Source of the DNA: Pelagophyceae sp. CCMP2097
Lineage: Eukaryota > Sar > Pelagophyceae
NCBI GenBank assembly: GCA_026770575.1
Contig: MU657201.1
Span: 312,552-339,220 of the forward strand
Length of the DNA: 26,669 nt
Direction of reading: 5' to 3'
The first letter of the stretch is position 1, and each line of letters begins with the position of its first letter. Of the stretch, positions 16,985-25,094 are shown piece after piece. Both the position numbers and the translations under genes were made by a program. The notes beneath the pieces are model-generated. The model saw only the letters and a list, made by a program, of their open reading frames with translations. It searched no databases and was not told where the DNA came from.

Positions 16985-17115
16985 AGTTTCATCGCCGCGG
17001 TCGTCCACCTCGCGACCGTCCGGCGCACGCACGCGGCGCGCGCCTCTGCGCTCGGCGCCCTCGAGTGGGCCTTTGATGCCGAGGTGGTCCGCAACCGGCG
17101 TCTTACATCAGTAAT
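16985..17115 (+). pseudogene. Orphan first-exon module of the BTB-kelch family
   Basis: In one frame the + strand encodes AAVVHLATVRRTHAARASAL, then GALEWAFDAEVVRNRR and a stop soon after. This aligns with gene A (FDVVRRTSIAHVSAIDTLERAFHA, then IVRHRRP). No coiled coil, BTB or kelch follows on this strand; the next feature is a transposable element. It lies head-to-head with gene B, about 130 bp from its start codon. It is probably a relic of a broken paralogue, or an unused alternative exon. Confidence 0.6.
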
Positions 17116-17283
17116 TCATCAGTGAAGCCGAAGGGACTTGCGATCCGACCGCGCGTCCGCGGATCCGGTAATTCCGAAAAAAATGGATAAGTGCAAACTT
17201 ACCTTGCTTGCTTATAATCCACCCTGGGTGGGCAAGTTGCTTGCCTTCTCTTCTTTGACGATTTGTTTTTATAAAAGAGGACC
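17116..17283. other. Spacer before nested elements
   Basis: No gene seen. It contains a short perfect palindrome CCACCCTGGGTGG near 17220 and several CTTGC repeats. Confidence 0.4.
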
Positions 17284-17619
17284 TAGAGTAAAGGTCAATT
17301 TAAGAACCGGCTAAGCGAAAAAAAGCAGAGGCCCGGCGACGCCGTTGTTTGCGGTTTTGACACTGCCAGGGGACACGCCTGGGTCCCCTCCACCCACCCC
17401 CAAATCATGGCGTCCGCGAAAGACCTCTGTGAGAAATTTAGCATAGGCAGAGAGTCCGGACCGACCATCGGTTCTAAAAAAACACCTGGTCAGATTAAGA
17501 ACCGAGCCCCTGGAGCCGGATAATATCCCAATAAGTGATTAAGTGGATTTTAATTGGGTCTTATAAATGCTTTATTGGGATATTGAACGTCGTTTGTCGT
17601 TTTTGTCGTCGGTTCTTAA

Positions 17620-18293
17620 GAGAGCGTTTTTTTTAGAATGTTGGCTGCCCGGGCCGCGGTGTTGCGCTCCTTAATTCGCTGGGAGGTTGATGCATCTCTC
17701 GAGTAGTTTTGGGCGTAGAATCGCGTGGCAAGCTTAATTTTTCATTCGGCCGCGTCTAGGCCATTTTGAGGTCGGCATCACTTCAGAGGTGGCGCCCACG
17801 AAGAATCTGACTAGCCAGGCGGATCCGCAGTCGAAACTGTGTCGTTAATGCATAAGAATCCCCAGCCGTCGCCCCCTCCCCGCCGCCTGCGGTGTGGTCG
17901 AAAGGTGTTATTATTGAAAACGACGTACATTTTAGCTTTTTGTTTTCCTCTTCTGAAAAGGGGCAAATCGGCGGATTCGGGGAGATCAGGTCCTGATCGC
18001 CTCGAATCCGTCGATTTGCCCCTTCTCCGACGCCAGGAAACAAAGTTTCAATATCACTCTAAGGATAAGATTTATTTAGTTCCCGTTTTAGCTTGTTTTC
18101 GCAAGCCTTTGAGATTCCGCGTCTTCTGCAGCCCCAAGTCGGGCGCCGGAGACGCAGCCGCTTTGGCAGGGCCCAGCCCTGCCCCAGACCCGCCCTATAA
18201 GCCCCCAAACACGCTCGGAGGGGGGCCCAGTGGTGCGCAATGGCGAAAGGCCCTGGATCGTTGCAACTGCCAACATTTTAAAAAAGAGCTCTC
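17620..18293. mobile_element. TTAA-flanked (piggyBac-like) element nested in the MITE
   Basis: TTAA flanks both ends (17616-17619 and 18294-18297). The termini are GAGAGCGTTTTTTTTAGAAT and the inverse of GAGAGCTCTTTTTTAAAATG, both continuing into TGTTGGC. The related MITE at 1028-1393 shows the uninterrupted site with a single TTAA at 1060-1063. Duplication of exactly TTAA is characteristic of piggyBac-type transposition. No transposase is present. The 152-codon frame at 17839-18297 crosses the terminus and is not considered a gene. Confidence 0.82.
17955..18027. repeat. Long hairpin inside the nested element
   Basis: Two ~36-bp arms beginning GAAAAGGGGCAAATCGGCGG are separated by a single T, with about five mismatches. 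The fold-back GATCAGG-T-CCTGATC is at the centre. It resembles the internal fold-backs of miniature elements and could form a strong RNA hairpin if transcribed. Confidence 0.75.
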
Positions 18294-18361
18294 TTAAATT
18301 GACCAGGTTCTTAAATTGACCTTTACTCTAAAAAGACGTGTCCTGGGCGTCGCACTCTAAT

Positions 18362-18468
18362 TCAGACCCCCGGGGGGTCTTTGGATTTGAAAAAATCTAC
18401 GGCCCTTTCCCGGGGGTCGTTATTGAAGATCACCCAATCGCAATTTTGCCTGTCTGTCCGTCCCATGC
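18362..18468 (+). repeat. Diverged relative of the 22.1-23.1 kb repeat
   Basis: A GACCCCCGGGGGGTC fold-back is followed by CCCGGGGGTCGTTATTGAAG, CAATTTTGCCTGTCTGTCCG and TCC. This mirrors the order hairpin, GATTGAAGGATTACC, CAATTTTGTCTGTCCGTCC in the two copies further right. The tRNA-like part is missing. Confidence 0.55.
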
Positions 18469-18711
18469 GGAACCTTAAAAACAAGACGCGCGCCTATGCA
18501 GCATGCTGCTGCGCGCGGGTGCGAGGGTGGCGCGGGTCTTGGGCCGGGTGTGCCGGTCCTTCATTCGCCGCTGCGCCATCAACATGGGAAATGGGACTTG
18601 ACCTTAAGCCAGCCTACTCCCGTTTCGAAGTGTCCTCTAAATGACCGCACCAACATCCCAAAGGCGCCCTCCGGGGGTCTGCAGTACCTCCGGTGCGCCA
18701 TGGTAATTTAG

Positions 18712-18783
18712 AGTCTCTAGTTGAGCCTCGGTTGGTTGGTAAGGCGTAGTCTATAGTTGAGCCTCGATTGGTTGGTAAGGCGT
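18712..18783 (+). repeat. 36-bp tandem duplication downstream of dioxygenase
   Basis: Two copies of a 36-bp unit (TAGTTGAGCCTCGGTTGGTT then GGTAAGGCGT) at 18712-18747 and 18748-18783 differ at about two positions. They are located 3' of the dioxygenase gene. Confidence 0.8.
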
Positions 18784-18917
18784 CTATTGGACCAGCCCCA
18801 CCCAGGGTCTTACAGCTCCGTCTTCACCTCCCGGTCGCTTCGAAAAGTCGCGTGGGTCAGGCGGTCGTCTTTCGGGCAGCCCGGCAAGGTGCTCTGCCGG
18901 TCGTGAAGTTGGTTGTG

Positions 18918-20998
18918 TTAGTCTGCCGGCTGTCCGTCCGGGAACGGCACAGGGTGGAACCACTTTGTGGCGATGTGTTTGTGGCCGCTGACGACGGGCC
19001 TGCCCGCGTGCGCGGAGAGCTGATCCGTCTCGAGCGCGTAAGGGTCAAGGACAGGCGTCCTGACGTTTTGGAAGAAGAGGGCGGACCCCTTTCTCGGCGT
19101 GTAAGTAAAGTTGAGGAGCGGGAATGCCGTCTCGCCGCCTTGGAAGCCGTCGTCGAGGTAGAGCAGCACCGAGGCGACGCGGCCGCCGGGCGCCAGGGCG
19201 TTGAACGAATCCATATTGTCCGTGTGTACCTAGCGCGATCAAGCATGGCGGCTCGCGCGTCCTTCGGCGGCCACGCCCTTCCTCTCGCCGATATTCTGCT
19301 CTGGGATGCTGCCCACGGACGCATATATTCACCGCGTACTGCTGCGTGGCTGCGTATTTCGCGCACTGCCACTTTTCCGCGTGCGAGAGCGGCAGGCCGG
19401 CGAAGCTCGCCGCGCGCCGCGAGAGCTGGTCTGGGAACGCGGCGTCTTGGAGCCACGCCGTCGTGCTGGTTCGATGCGACGGCGCTACAACGTGCTTCTG
19501 CTCCTGCGCGCGCGCGAGGACCTCGGACGCCTTGAGTGTCTCGTTGACGACGAGTCGGAGCACGGCATCGCACTCTTGGGCCGTCGCAAAGTCGTCGATG
19601 GCCATGACGACGGGGTCCTGCCAGACGAGGCGCACGTTTTGCCTCCGCAGCGCGGCGAACGCGCGCCACTCGTCGACGGTGCGCTTCGGCACGACGTGCA
19701 GGGCCGTTTCGTCGGCGGCCGAAGCGGGTTGAGGCGCCGTGAAGGCGTCGCTGACGATTTGGGATGCGGCGTCGGGCGTCGATTTTTGCAATGCTTCCCA
19801 GGCCACGCTCATGGGCACCACGCCGTAGGCGTGCGCCCGCCGCGCGCCGCGCACAAGCAGCGGCGCGGAGACGCGCCGGTCTGGCGTCGAGACGACTCGG
19901 TGCACGGCGGCTTTGTATTCTCCGAGCGTCGAAAGCTCGAGGAGTTCCCCGGGCAGCAGCAAAACGCAGTCGTCGCCGCCGGCGGCCTCGGGGCAGACCC
20001 AGGCCTTTCTCGAAGGGTCCCAGACCTGGAGGCCGGGCGTCGAGCTGAACGGGACGACGGTGAGAAACGTTGTATCGGTGTGCGGTCCAAACACTGCTGT
20101 CGACCCAACTGCAGTCGACGAGCCGGCCTCATACAGACAGAGGCGCTGCGCCGTCGACGACGCGGCGTCGACCTCGCCGGTTGCGACCCAGTTGACGCAC
20201 GTGACGTCGTCGACGAGCTTCCACAGGCCGAACGCGCCTGACGGGTCCACTGTTTCGAGCGCTAAAACCCCCACGCCGCCGAGCCTACGAGGATAACGCG
20301 CCTTTGAGAAAGGCCCGTGTACGTACGAGACGGACTGTCCGAGTGACGCACGTGAGCCGCGCGGCCTCGAGCTCGCGGCGGAGCGCGGCCCCCTTTTTGC
20401 CGCCCGACAGCGTCGGCTGCAGCGCGCGGTCACGCGCATCGAAGCGGAACTCGGCAAACGTCGACCGCCCCGACGCGAAGATACCCGTGTACTCTCGGGG
20501 CCGGTGCACGTGCACCGCCTCTGCGGGGCCGAGGGCGGCGCGCGCTTCGGCGTCTCCGAGCACCGCGCCCGCCGCCGCGAGCAGGTCCGAGGCCCGGAAG
20601 CCGTCGACTTTGACGACGGCGTGGTGCCGCAGCCGCAGCGCGTCGCAAAAATCGGCGGCGCGGTCCGCGAGATCGTGCGCAGGGATGGCGTCGACAAAGT
20701 CGCCTGAGATTTCCTGCGCCGTCCCGGCACAGGCCTCATCCAGAGCCGCCTGCACGCGTGCCACGACGTCCTCGACGCCGCGCCACGCCCGTGGCGGCGC
20801 GGGCGCAGCGCCCCGCGCGTCCTCGAGTGCCGCGCCGGCGGGCACCGACGCGAGGCAGTGGCCGCGCCGACGCAGCGGCGTCGCCGGGGCTCGCGCCGCG
20901 CGCCGCGGACGGCGAGCCGGCGCGCAGAGGCCCAGCGCATGCGCCGCCAGCGCGCACGCCAGCGCGCGCCTCAGCCACGCCGCACGCCCGCGATGCAT
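18918..20998 (-). CDS. Fusion of IPNS-like and prolyl-4-hydroxylase-like 2OG dioxygenases
   Basis: Exons 20998-20352, 20284-19333 and 19229-18918 join to 636 residues. The introns are GT-AG: 67 nt (phase 2) and 103 nt (phase 0). The N-terminus is a signal- or transit-like peptide (MHRGRAAWLRRALACALAAH). The first catalytic domain has the plant-type dioxygenase set: HTD at 284-286, distal His in AAVHRV at 344 and the RxS 2-oxoglutarate anchor at 353-355. The second resembles prolyl 4-hydroxylase: QYA then VHTDNMDSF, with iron ligands H535 and D537 (made only after splicing), GGRVASVLLYLDD, GGETAFP, distal His607 in AHAGRPV and Lys617 ten residues later. Both sites look complete. Both would use Fe(II), 2-oxoglutarate and O2 to hydroxylate or otherwise oxidise a substrate. 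The second probably acts on peptidyl proline; the first substrate is unknown. The signal sequence points to the secretory route or plastid. Confidence 0.85.
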
Positions 20999-21684
20999 CC
21001 CGTTCCGAGTCCCACGGTCGTTTCCCGGGCACTCAGCAAGCCGAGAGTGCGTATGTCTGATAGCGCAAGCGTGCAGGACAGGTTCTAGTGACTTTTGGAG
21101 GGCCTGAGCAGCCCCCTCCCTGCCTGCAGGTGCAGCCTTCGCACAGCAGGAGCACGAGATGAGGGATGCGCTGACGGGGAATTGGAGACCGTTCGACGAG
21201 AGCATCGGTCCGTTCAATCTCCGTGGTTGCCTTAAGGCCCCATTTAGAATTTCAAATATCTGGCTTAGGATTCCTATTGATAATTCCAAAACAAAACATT
21301 TGGAAAGAGAGTAGATTGAGATAAGTCGAACTTTGGCGGCCAGTACCTCAGCTCCCAGGGCATGCACATGGTCATGGGCGACGGATATGGAGAGCCCTTA
21401 ACCTCCTCTTTCCAACGCTCCAGTCTGTGACTATAAGCTGCCCGGAGAGCTGAGCTACAGGGTTCCCCCAAAAGGAACCCTCAAATTTGCTCCGTGGCAC
21501 TTGATAGGAAAACGTGGCACTTGGAGAAAGAGTAAAAGCTAGCGCGGGCTTGAAGGGTGACCTCTGGCGAGGCGCGAGGCCTCTCTGTGCCTCGGGGGCG
21601 CAACCACGGCGTCCTCGCCAGATACCCAGACCCTCAGGCTATCGTAGCGGGAAATAGGGTTTTTACTCCAGGGGGGTGGGATTA

Positions 21685-21730
21685 AAAGGTTTTAATGGGT
21701 TTTAATGGGGTTTAATGGGGTTTAATACGG
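21685..21730 (+). repeat. GGGGTTTAAT decamer repeat
   Basis: Four consecutive near-copies of (G)GGTTTTAATG / GGGGTTTAAT, ending in TTTAATACGGTA. A similar end (GTTTTGTACGGTA) occurs near 22044. Confidence 0.75.
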
Positions 21731-21829
21731 TAAATATAAAAAAACGAGCTTACAGGGTGGGTGCCTACGACCTCCTAGCTCGTTCTCCTGCAGCAGTTAC
21801 GACGTACTAATCTACCATTTCAAAAAAAA

Positions 21830-21872
21830 ATCGCCTAAATAGGCGATGGCCTGTTTTTTGAAAGGCAGGCCA
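21830..21872. repeat. Two adjacent hairpins
   Basis: ATCGCCTA-AA-TAGGCGAT (21830-21847) is followed directly by TGGCCTG, a 12-nt loop and CAGGCCA (21847-21872). They lie after a run of nine A residues. They could be a terminator-like or element-end structure; no gene ends here. Confidence 0.6.
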
Positions 21873-22099
21873 TCCTGCCTCAGTGGCCAACCTAAAACAT
21901 ATGCTTTTGGCTAAAGTTGGAGCGCGTTTTGCGTGCATCTTGTCCCCGACGACGCCGCCGTCACACAGAACACGTACACCAGGACGCAAATAAATTTTTG
22001 AAGGGTTTTAAAGGGATTTGGGGGGGGGAGCTAGGTTATCAAGGGTTTTGTACGGTAAAAACGGTATAATACAATTTGAGTTTTATACAATTGTTCAGG

Positions 22100-22620
22100 C
22101 CCCGAAGGGGCCTGATCCGTTTGATCAACGTCAGTTTACGGTCAGGGCCCTTCGGGTCTTTTGATTGAAGGATTACCAGGGGCAATTTTGTCTGTCCGTC
22201 CTTCTGTCTGTCTGTCTGTCCACGGGCAAATCCGTGAGGTTCCACCTTTGGGGAGGAAAGGGCAGCAACTCGGCCGACTCAGCGATTGGTGGTTAATGCG
22301 ATCGCTAAAATTGGGAATCATTGGAATCATAATAGAAGAAGAAGGTGGTCACAGGTTCAAACCTGGTCTGCCGCAAAATTCAGCGATTAGTTTAAATAAT
22401 TTTAATTATTTAGGAAGTTCCGTCCCCTATTGGATTCTGCTCCCTATTGGATTCGGAATGGCCAATGAGAGGGCTTGAAAATGCAATTTGTTCAGAAAAA
22501 GCATTTTTGCACCAATCCAAGAGCTTAAAAAGTGTGAAAAAAGTTCAGAAGAAGGTTGGAATCCAACAGGGGGTCCTGAATCCAATAGGGGAAAGGACTT
22601 CCTACGTGGGCATTGCAATG
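22100..22620 (+). repeat. tRNA-derived SINE-like repeat, copy 1 (interrupted)
   Basis: The order is: GGCCCCGAAGGGGCC fold-back, GATCAACGTCAGTTTACGG, GGGCCCTTCGGGTC, GATTGAAGGATTACCAGGGG, GTCTGTCC microsatellite, then a tRNA-like part. That part has an A-box-like GGTGGTTAATGCGA, CGCTAAAATTGGG, and a B box GGTTCAAACC at 22354-22363 followed by TGGTCTGCCGCA. It most resembles a class II (Ser-type) tRNA with an expanded variable arm. The AT-rich tail is interrupted at 22411 by a small element. Confidence 0.6.
22413..22602. mobile_element. GGAAGT MITE, copy 1, with empty site preserved nearby
   Basis: The ends GGAAGTTCCGTCCCCTATTG and the inverse of GGAAGTCCTTTCCCCTATTG are bordered by TA at 22411-22412 and 22603-22604. 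The sister SINE-like copy reads straight through the same site (TTTAATTATTTACGTGGGCA at 23072-23091), with a single TA at 23082-23083. This proves both the 190-bp insertion and the TA target duplication. No coding capacity. Confidence 0.88.
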
Positions 22621-22673
22621 GGGTTTGGCTGTATCCTTCCGGTCCTCCGTGTGCCTCCGGCGCGCTCTTGTTG

Positions 22674-23092
22674 AGGACCCGAAGGGTCCTTGCCGCTTAA
22701 TCAACGTCAGTTTACGGCAAGGGCCCTTCGGGTCCTTTGATTGAAGGATTACCAGGGGCAATTTTGTTTGTCCGTCTGTCCGTCTGTCTGTCTATCCTTC
22801 TGTCCTTCTGTCCGTCCCCGGGTAAATCCGTGAGATTCCACCTTAGGGAAGAAAAGGGCAGCAACTCGGCCGATTCAGCGGTTTGTGGTTGATGCGATTG
22901 CTAAAATTGGGAGTGGAGGTCGAGCAGGAGCCTCATTGGAATCATCATAGAAGAAGTTTTTGGTCACAGGTTCGAATCTGGTCGGCCGCAAAAAAAAAAA
23001 CTCAATAAGAAATAATAAAAATAAAGATAAAGATAAGAAGGATTTGAAGGTTCAGCGATTAGTTAAATAATTTTAATTATTTACGTGGGCAT
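22674..23092 (+). repeat. tRNA-derived SINE-like repeat, copy 2
   Basis: It starts with the hairpin arms GACCCGAAGGGTCCTTGCCG (near 22677) and CGGCAAGGGCCCTTCGGGTC (near 22717). The rest follows copy 1. Its B box GGTTCGAATC (22969-22978) is closer to consensus, and after GGCCGC there is an A11 run and an AT-rich tail, as in SINEs. It has an extra ~20 bp (GTGGAGGTCGAGCAGGAGCC) that copy 1 lacks. Confidence 0.62.
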
Positions 23093-23237
23093 TAGAGAGC
23101 TTCAGCTCAAAGTGATAGCCTATCGAAAGTGATACCCTATCAAATAAAATCCCGTTAAAAGTCCGTTGATATATAGAGCCTGCAGTGGTCTCTCCGTTCA
23201 ACGGACCTCGTACAACTCTCAAACTCGCGAGCCAAAT

Positions 23238-23263
23238 CAAAGTAGTACCTAGGTACTACTTTG
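23238..23263. repeat. 26-bp perfect palindrome
   Basis: CAAAGTAGTACCT is followed immediately by its exact reverse complement, with no loop. It lies inside the 720-bp element. It could be a dimeric protein-binding site or a cruciform-prone spot. Confidence 0.85.
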
Positions 23264-23312
23264 GCCCGAGGGCAACCCCGAGGCACCCCAGCCGACTCCC
23301 GTCCCGGGATCG

Positions 23313-23606
23313 ATGGTGCGCAGTCAACAAGCCCATGCGCAGACGCCCGTCGATTTTCCGCATGGTGCGTCGACTCTAGCGGAATCGGCGTTTGGGGTAC
23401 TTGTGTTCGAGTTCGTACCCACCCGCGATGCGCTGTCGCGGCCGGTTCCGGGCGCTGCCGGATTGGTTGCGGACGCCTGCGCGCAGTTCCCGCCGGTTGC
23501 CGGCGCGTGGCGGGTCCCGCAAGGGCCCGAACGCATGCTCCTCACGCGCCTTCCGATGCCACGTCGCTGCTGCCCAAGGGGTAGCCACAACGCAAAACAA
23601 AGTTAG
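23313..23606 (+). CDS. Unknown 97-residue frame inside the 720-bp element
   Basis: From the ATG at 23313 it encodes MVRSQQAHAQTPVDFPHGAS and later SAFGVLVFEFVPTRDALSRP and FPPVAGAWRVP. The composition is protein-like and the segment is GC-rich against AT-rich ends, which suggests a captured host gene fragment. I do not recognise a domain. The opposite strand is also open over part of this span, so the call is weak. Confidence 0.3.
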   Translation: MVRSQQAHAQTPVDFPHGASTLAESAFGVLVFEFVPTRDALSRPVPGAAGLVADACAQFPPVAGAWRVPQGPERMLLTRLPMPRRCCPRGSHNAKQS

Positions 23607-23816
23607 GGCCGGCCCTGCGGGACCAAGGCGCGTCGATTGGGCCCTTCAGCGCCTCATTCCGACGAGAACTGACCGATATCCTTGACCCCTCCATAAGACA
23701 ACGTCGTCGTCTCCAAAATATGCAGATCAGTTCGATAGGATGTGAGTTTGATCTTGTCCGATGGATACGATAGGATATGAATTCGATAGGGTATCACTTT
23801 GAGCTGAAGCTCTCTA

Positions 23817-23986
23817 GGAAGTTGTTGCCCCTATTGGATTCTGCTCCCTATTGGATTCGGGTTTGGCCAATCAGGGGGCTTATAATGTGAATTTAACCAA
23901 TCACGGCCCCTCCAAAAAGAGGAATCCAATAGGGGATCGTCCGGCGATTCCGAATCCAATAGGAATTCCTAGGGGCAACAACTTCC
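23817..23986. mobile_element. GGAAGT MITE, copy 2, just upstream of MYND gene
   Basis: The ends GGAAGTTGTTGCCCCTA and its exact inverse are flanked by TA at 23815-23816 and 23987-23988. Each arm contains CCTATTGGATTC repeats. Inside are two CCAATCA motifs (23867-23873 and 23897-23903) and a TATAATG at about 23881. It ends 82 bp before the MYND-RING-Sel1 start codon, so it may supply or disturb that promoter. Confidence 0.85.
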
Positions 23987-24068
23987 TATTGCAAATCTCG
24001 AGCGAGCACCTGGCCAGCTGGACGTTGAACGCGCTGCGCGACCAGCACTCGACGGACTGCCGCCCGCG

Positions 24069-25094
24069 ATGGGTGGCCCGCCGGCCGCCGCCATTCCGAA
24101 GCCCTGCTACGTCTGCGGCGCGCCGGACGGCAAGCACTGCGCCAAGTGCAAGTCGCGCCACTACTGCTCCAAGGCGTGCCAGCTCGTCGACTGGAAGGAA
24201 GGCGGGCACAAGGAGCAGTGCAGGCAGATGACCGCCGCGTTCCAGGACCGGCTCCTCGACGAGCTCATGCCGGCGAAGAAGGTCAAGGAGGAGCCGGCCA
24301 TCGTCGAGGACGTCTTGTTAGCAGACGGTTCCAAGGCGCGCTTATCGGCTGTTCCAGCGACGACCATCGTCAAGGCCAGCGCGCCGACCGACGCGCCGGG
24401 CTGGCGCGGCACGTGCGCCATTTGCCTGGACGAGCTGCCGATGGACCTCGGGAGGCAGACGTTCTACTTTTGCTGTTGCACGACGATTTGCATGGAATGC
24501 TTCAACAAGTGCATCTTGTACGACGAGCGCTGCCCGCTCTGCCGCGAGCCAGCCCCCAAGTCGGACGCCGAGGTGCTGCGTCTGCTGCAGAAGCACGTGG
24601 ACAAGGGCAACGCCGATGCGCAGGTGTCGCTCGGCTTCAAGTACCGTGATGGCAGCAAAGGTCTTAAGAAGAGCTTAAAGCGGGCGTTCCAGCTATACGA
24701 GCTCGCGGCGGCGCAAGGACATGCTCAAGGTCAGTTTCGACTGGGATCGAGTTATCAACTTGGAAACGGCGTCAAGATCAACTACAAGACCGCCGCGCAG
24801 TGGTACCGGCGCGCAGCCGAGCAAGGATATCCTATAGCTGAATTAAAGCTCGGCATGATGTTCCACGAAGGCAAGGGCGTGGCGCAGTCGCACGAGGAAG
24901 CATTAAAGTGGTTCCGGCTCGCCGCGGCGCAGGGCTTTTCAGGAGCGCTCTACATGCTCGGCCTGTGTTGTCAACACGGCCTGGGCGTGCCGGAGGACCT
25001 CGACGAGGCGCTGCGCCTTTTCAAGCGCGCCGCGGCGCTAGGGTTCGCCGAGGCCGCAGCGGCGATCACCGATTTAGAGGCGCACAGGGTGTAG
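24069..25094 (+). CDS. MYND - RING-like - Sel1-repeat protein
   Basis: A single-exon protein of 341 residues. Residues 13-51 form a MYND zinc finger: C13-x2-C16, C24-x2-C27, C33-x3-C37, H47-x3-C51 (CYVCG, HCAKC, YCSKACQ, GHKEQC). Residues 116-158 form a RING-like finger: CAIC, FCCCTTICMEC, then CPLC at 155-158. The usual central histidine is not obvious (FCCCTTIC), so ubiquitin-ligase activity is plausible but unproven. From about 170 to the end are four Sel1/TPR-like repeats (ADAQVSLGFKYRDG, AQGQFRLGSSYQLGNG, AELKLGMMFHEGKG, GALYMLGLCCQHGLG). MYND and Sel1 parts bind proteins. The likely role is an adaptor or E3-type scaffold; partners are unknown. The ATG at 24069 is the first in frame after the MITE and places MYND at the N-terminus, as is usual. 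Confidence 0.9.
   Translation: MGGPPAAAIPKPCYVCGAPDGKHCAKCKSRHYCSKACQLVDWKEGGHKEQCRQMTAAFQDRLLDELMPAKKVKEEPAIVEDVLLADGSKARLSAVPATTIVKASAPTDAPGWRGTCAICLDELPMDLGRQTFYFCCCTTICMECFNKCILYDERCPLCREPAPKSDAEVLRLLQKHVDKGNADAQVSLGFKYRDGSKGLKKSLKRAFQLYELAAAQGHAQGQFRLGSSYQLGNGVKINYKTAAQWYRRAAEQGYPIAELKLGMMFHEGKGVAQSHEEALKWFRLAAAQGFSGALYMLGLCCQHGLGVPEDLDEALRLFKRAAALGFAEAAAAITDLEAHRV

Larger units (their letters stand above)
17286..18328 (+). mobile_element. TA-flanked MITE, copy 2, carrying a nested element
   Basis: The termini GAGTAAAGGTCAATTTAAG (17286) and their inverse (ending 18328) are flanked by TA at 17284-17285 and 18329-18330. Bases 17286-17619 plus 18294-18328 align in reverse with the whole of copy 1 at 1028-1393, including the motif GACGCCGTTGTTTGCGGTTT. 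The remaining 674 bp plus one TTAA is an insertion absent from copy 1. Confidence 0.85.
20999..22099. other. Region upstream of dioxygenase, no gene seen
   Basis: The first ~500 bp are mixed sequence without a credible frame. The region becomes AT-richer after 21640, with homopolymer runs, short repeats and hairpins listed separately. No RNA gene is recognised. Confidence 0.45.
23095..23814. mobile_element. 720-bp TA-flanked element with GAGAGCTTCAGCTC termini
   Basis: GAGAGCTTCAGCTCAAAGTG continuing into ATA at 23095-23117 is repeated exactly inverted at 23792-23814. Both ends are flanked by TA (23093-23094 and 23815-23816). Further short GATAGG-type motifs recur on both sides. The centre (23260-23690) is markedly GC-richer than the ends and contains an open frame. 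The right-hand TA is shared with the next MITE. Confidence 0.8.

Noticed and set aside
17839..18297. 152-codon frame as the transposase of the nested element
   Set aside because: It has no transposase motif, spans the long hairpin and reads through the element's own terminus.
19045..20940. A continuous 631-codon minus-strand frame as one protein
   Set aside because: Its first ~215 codons and its end are out of phase with the conserved dioxygenase sequence. The real protein switches frame at two GT-AG introns (20351-20285 and 19332-19230).
22859..22990. Functional tRNA gene
   Set aside because: A and B boxes are visible, but T-arm and anticodon-stem pairing is imperfect, the variable arm is too long, and two copies sit within a larger dispersed repeat.
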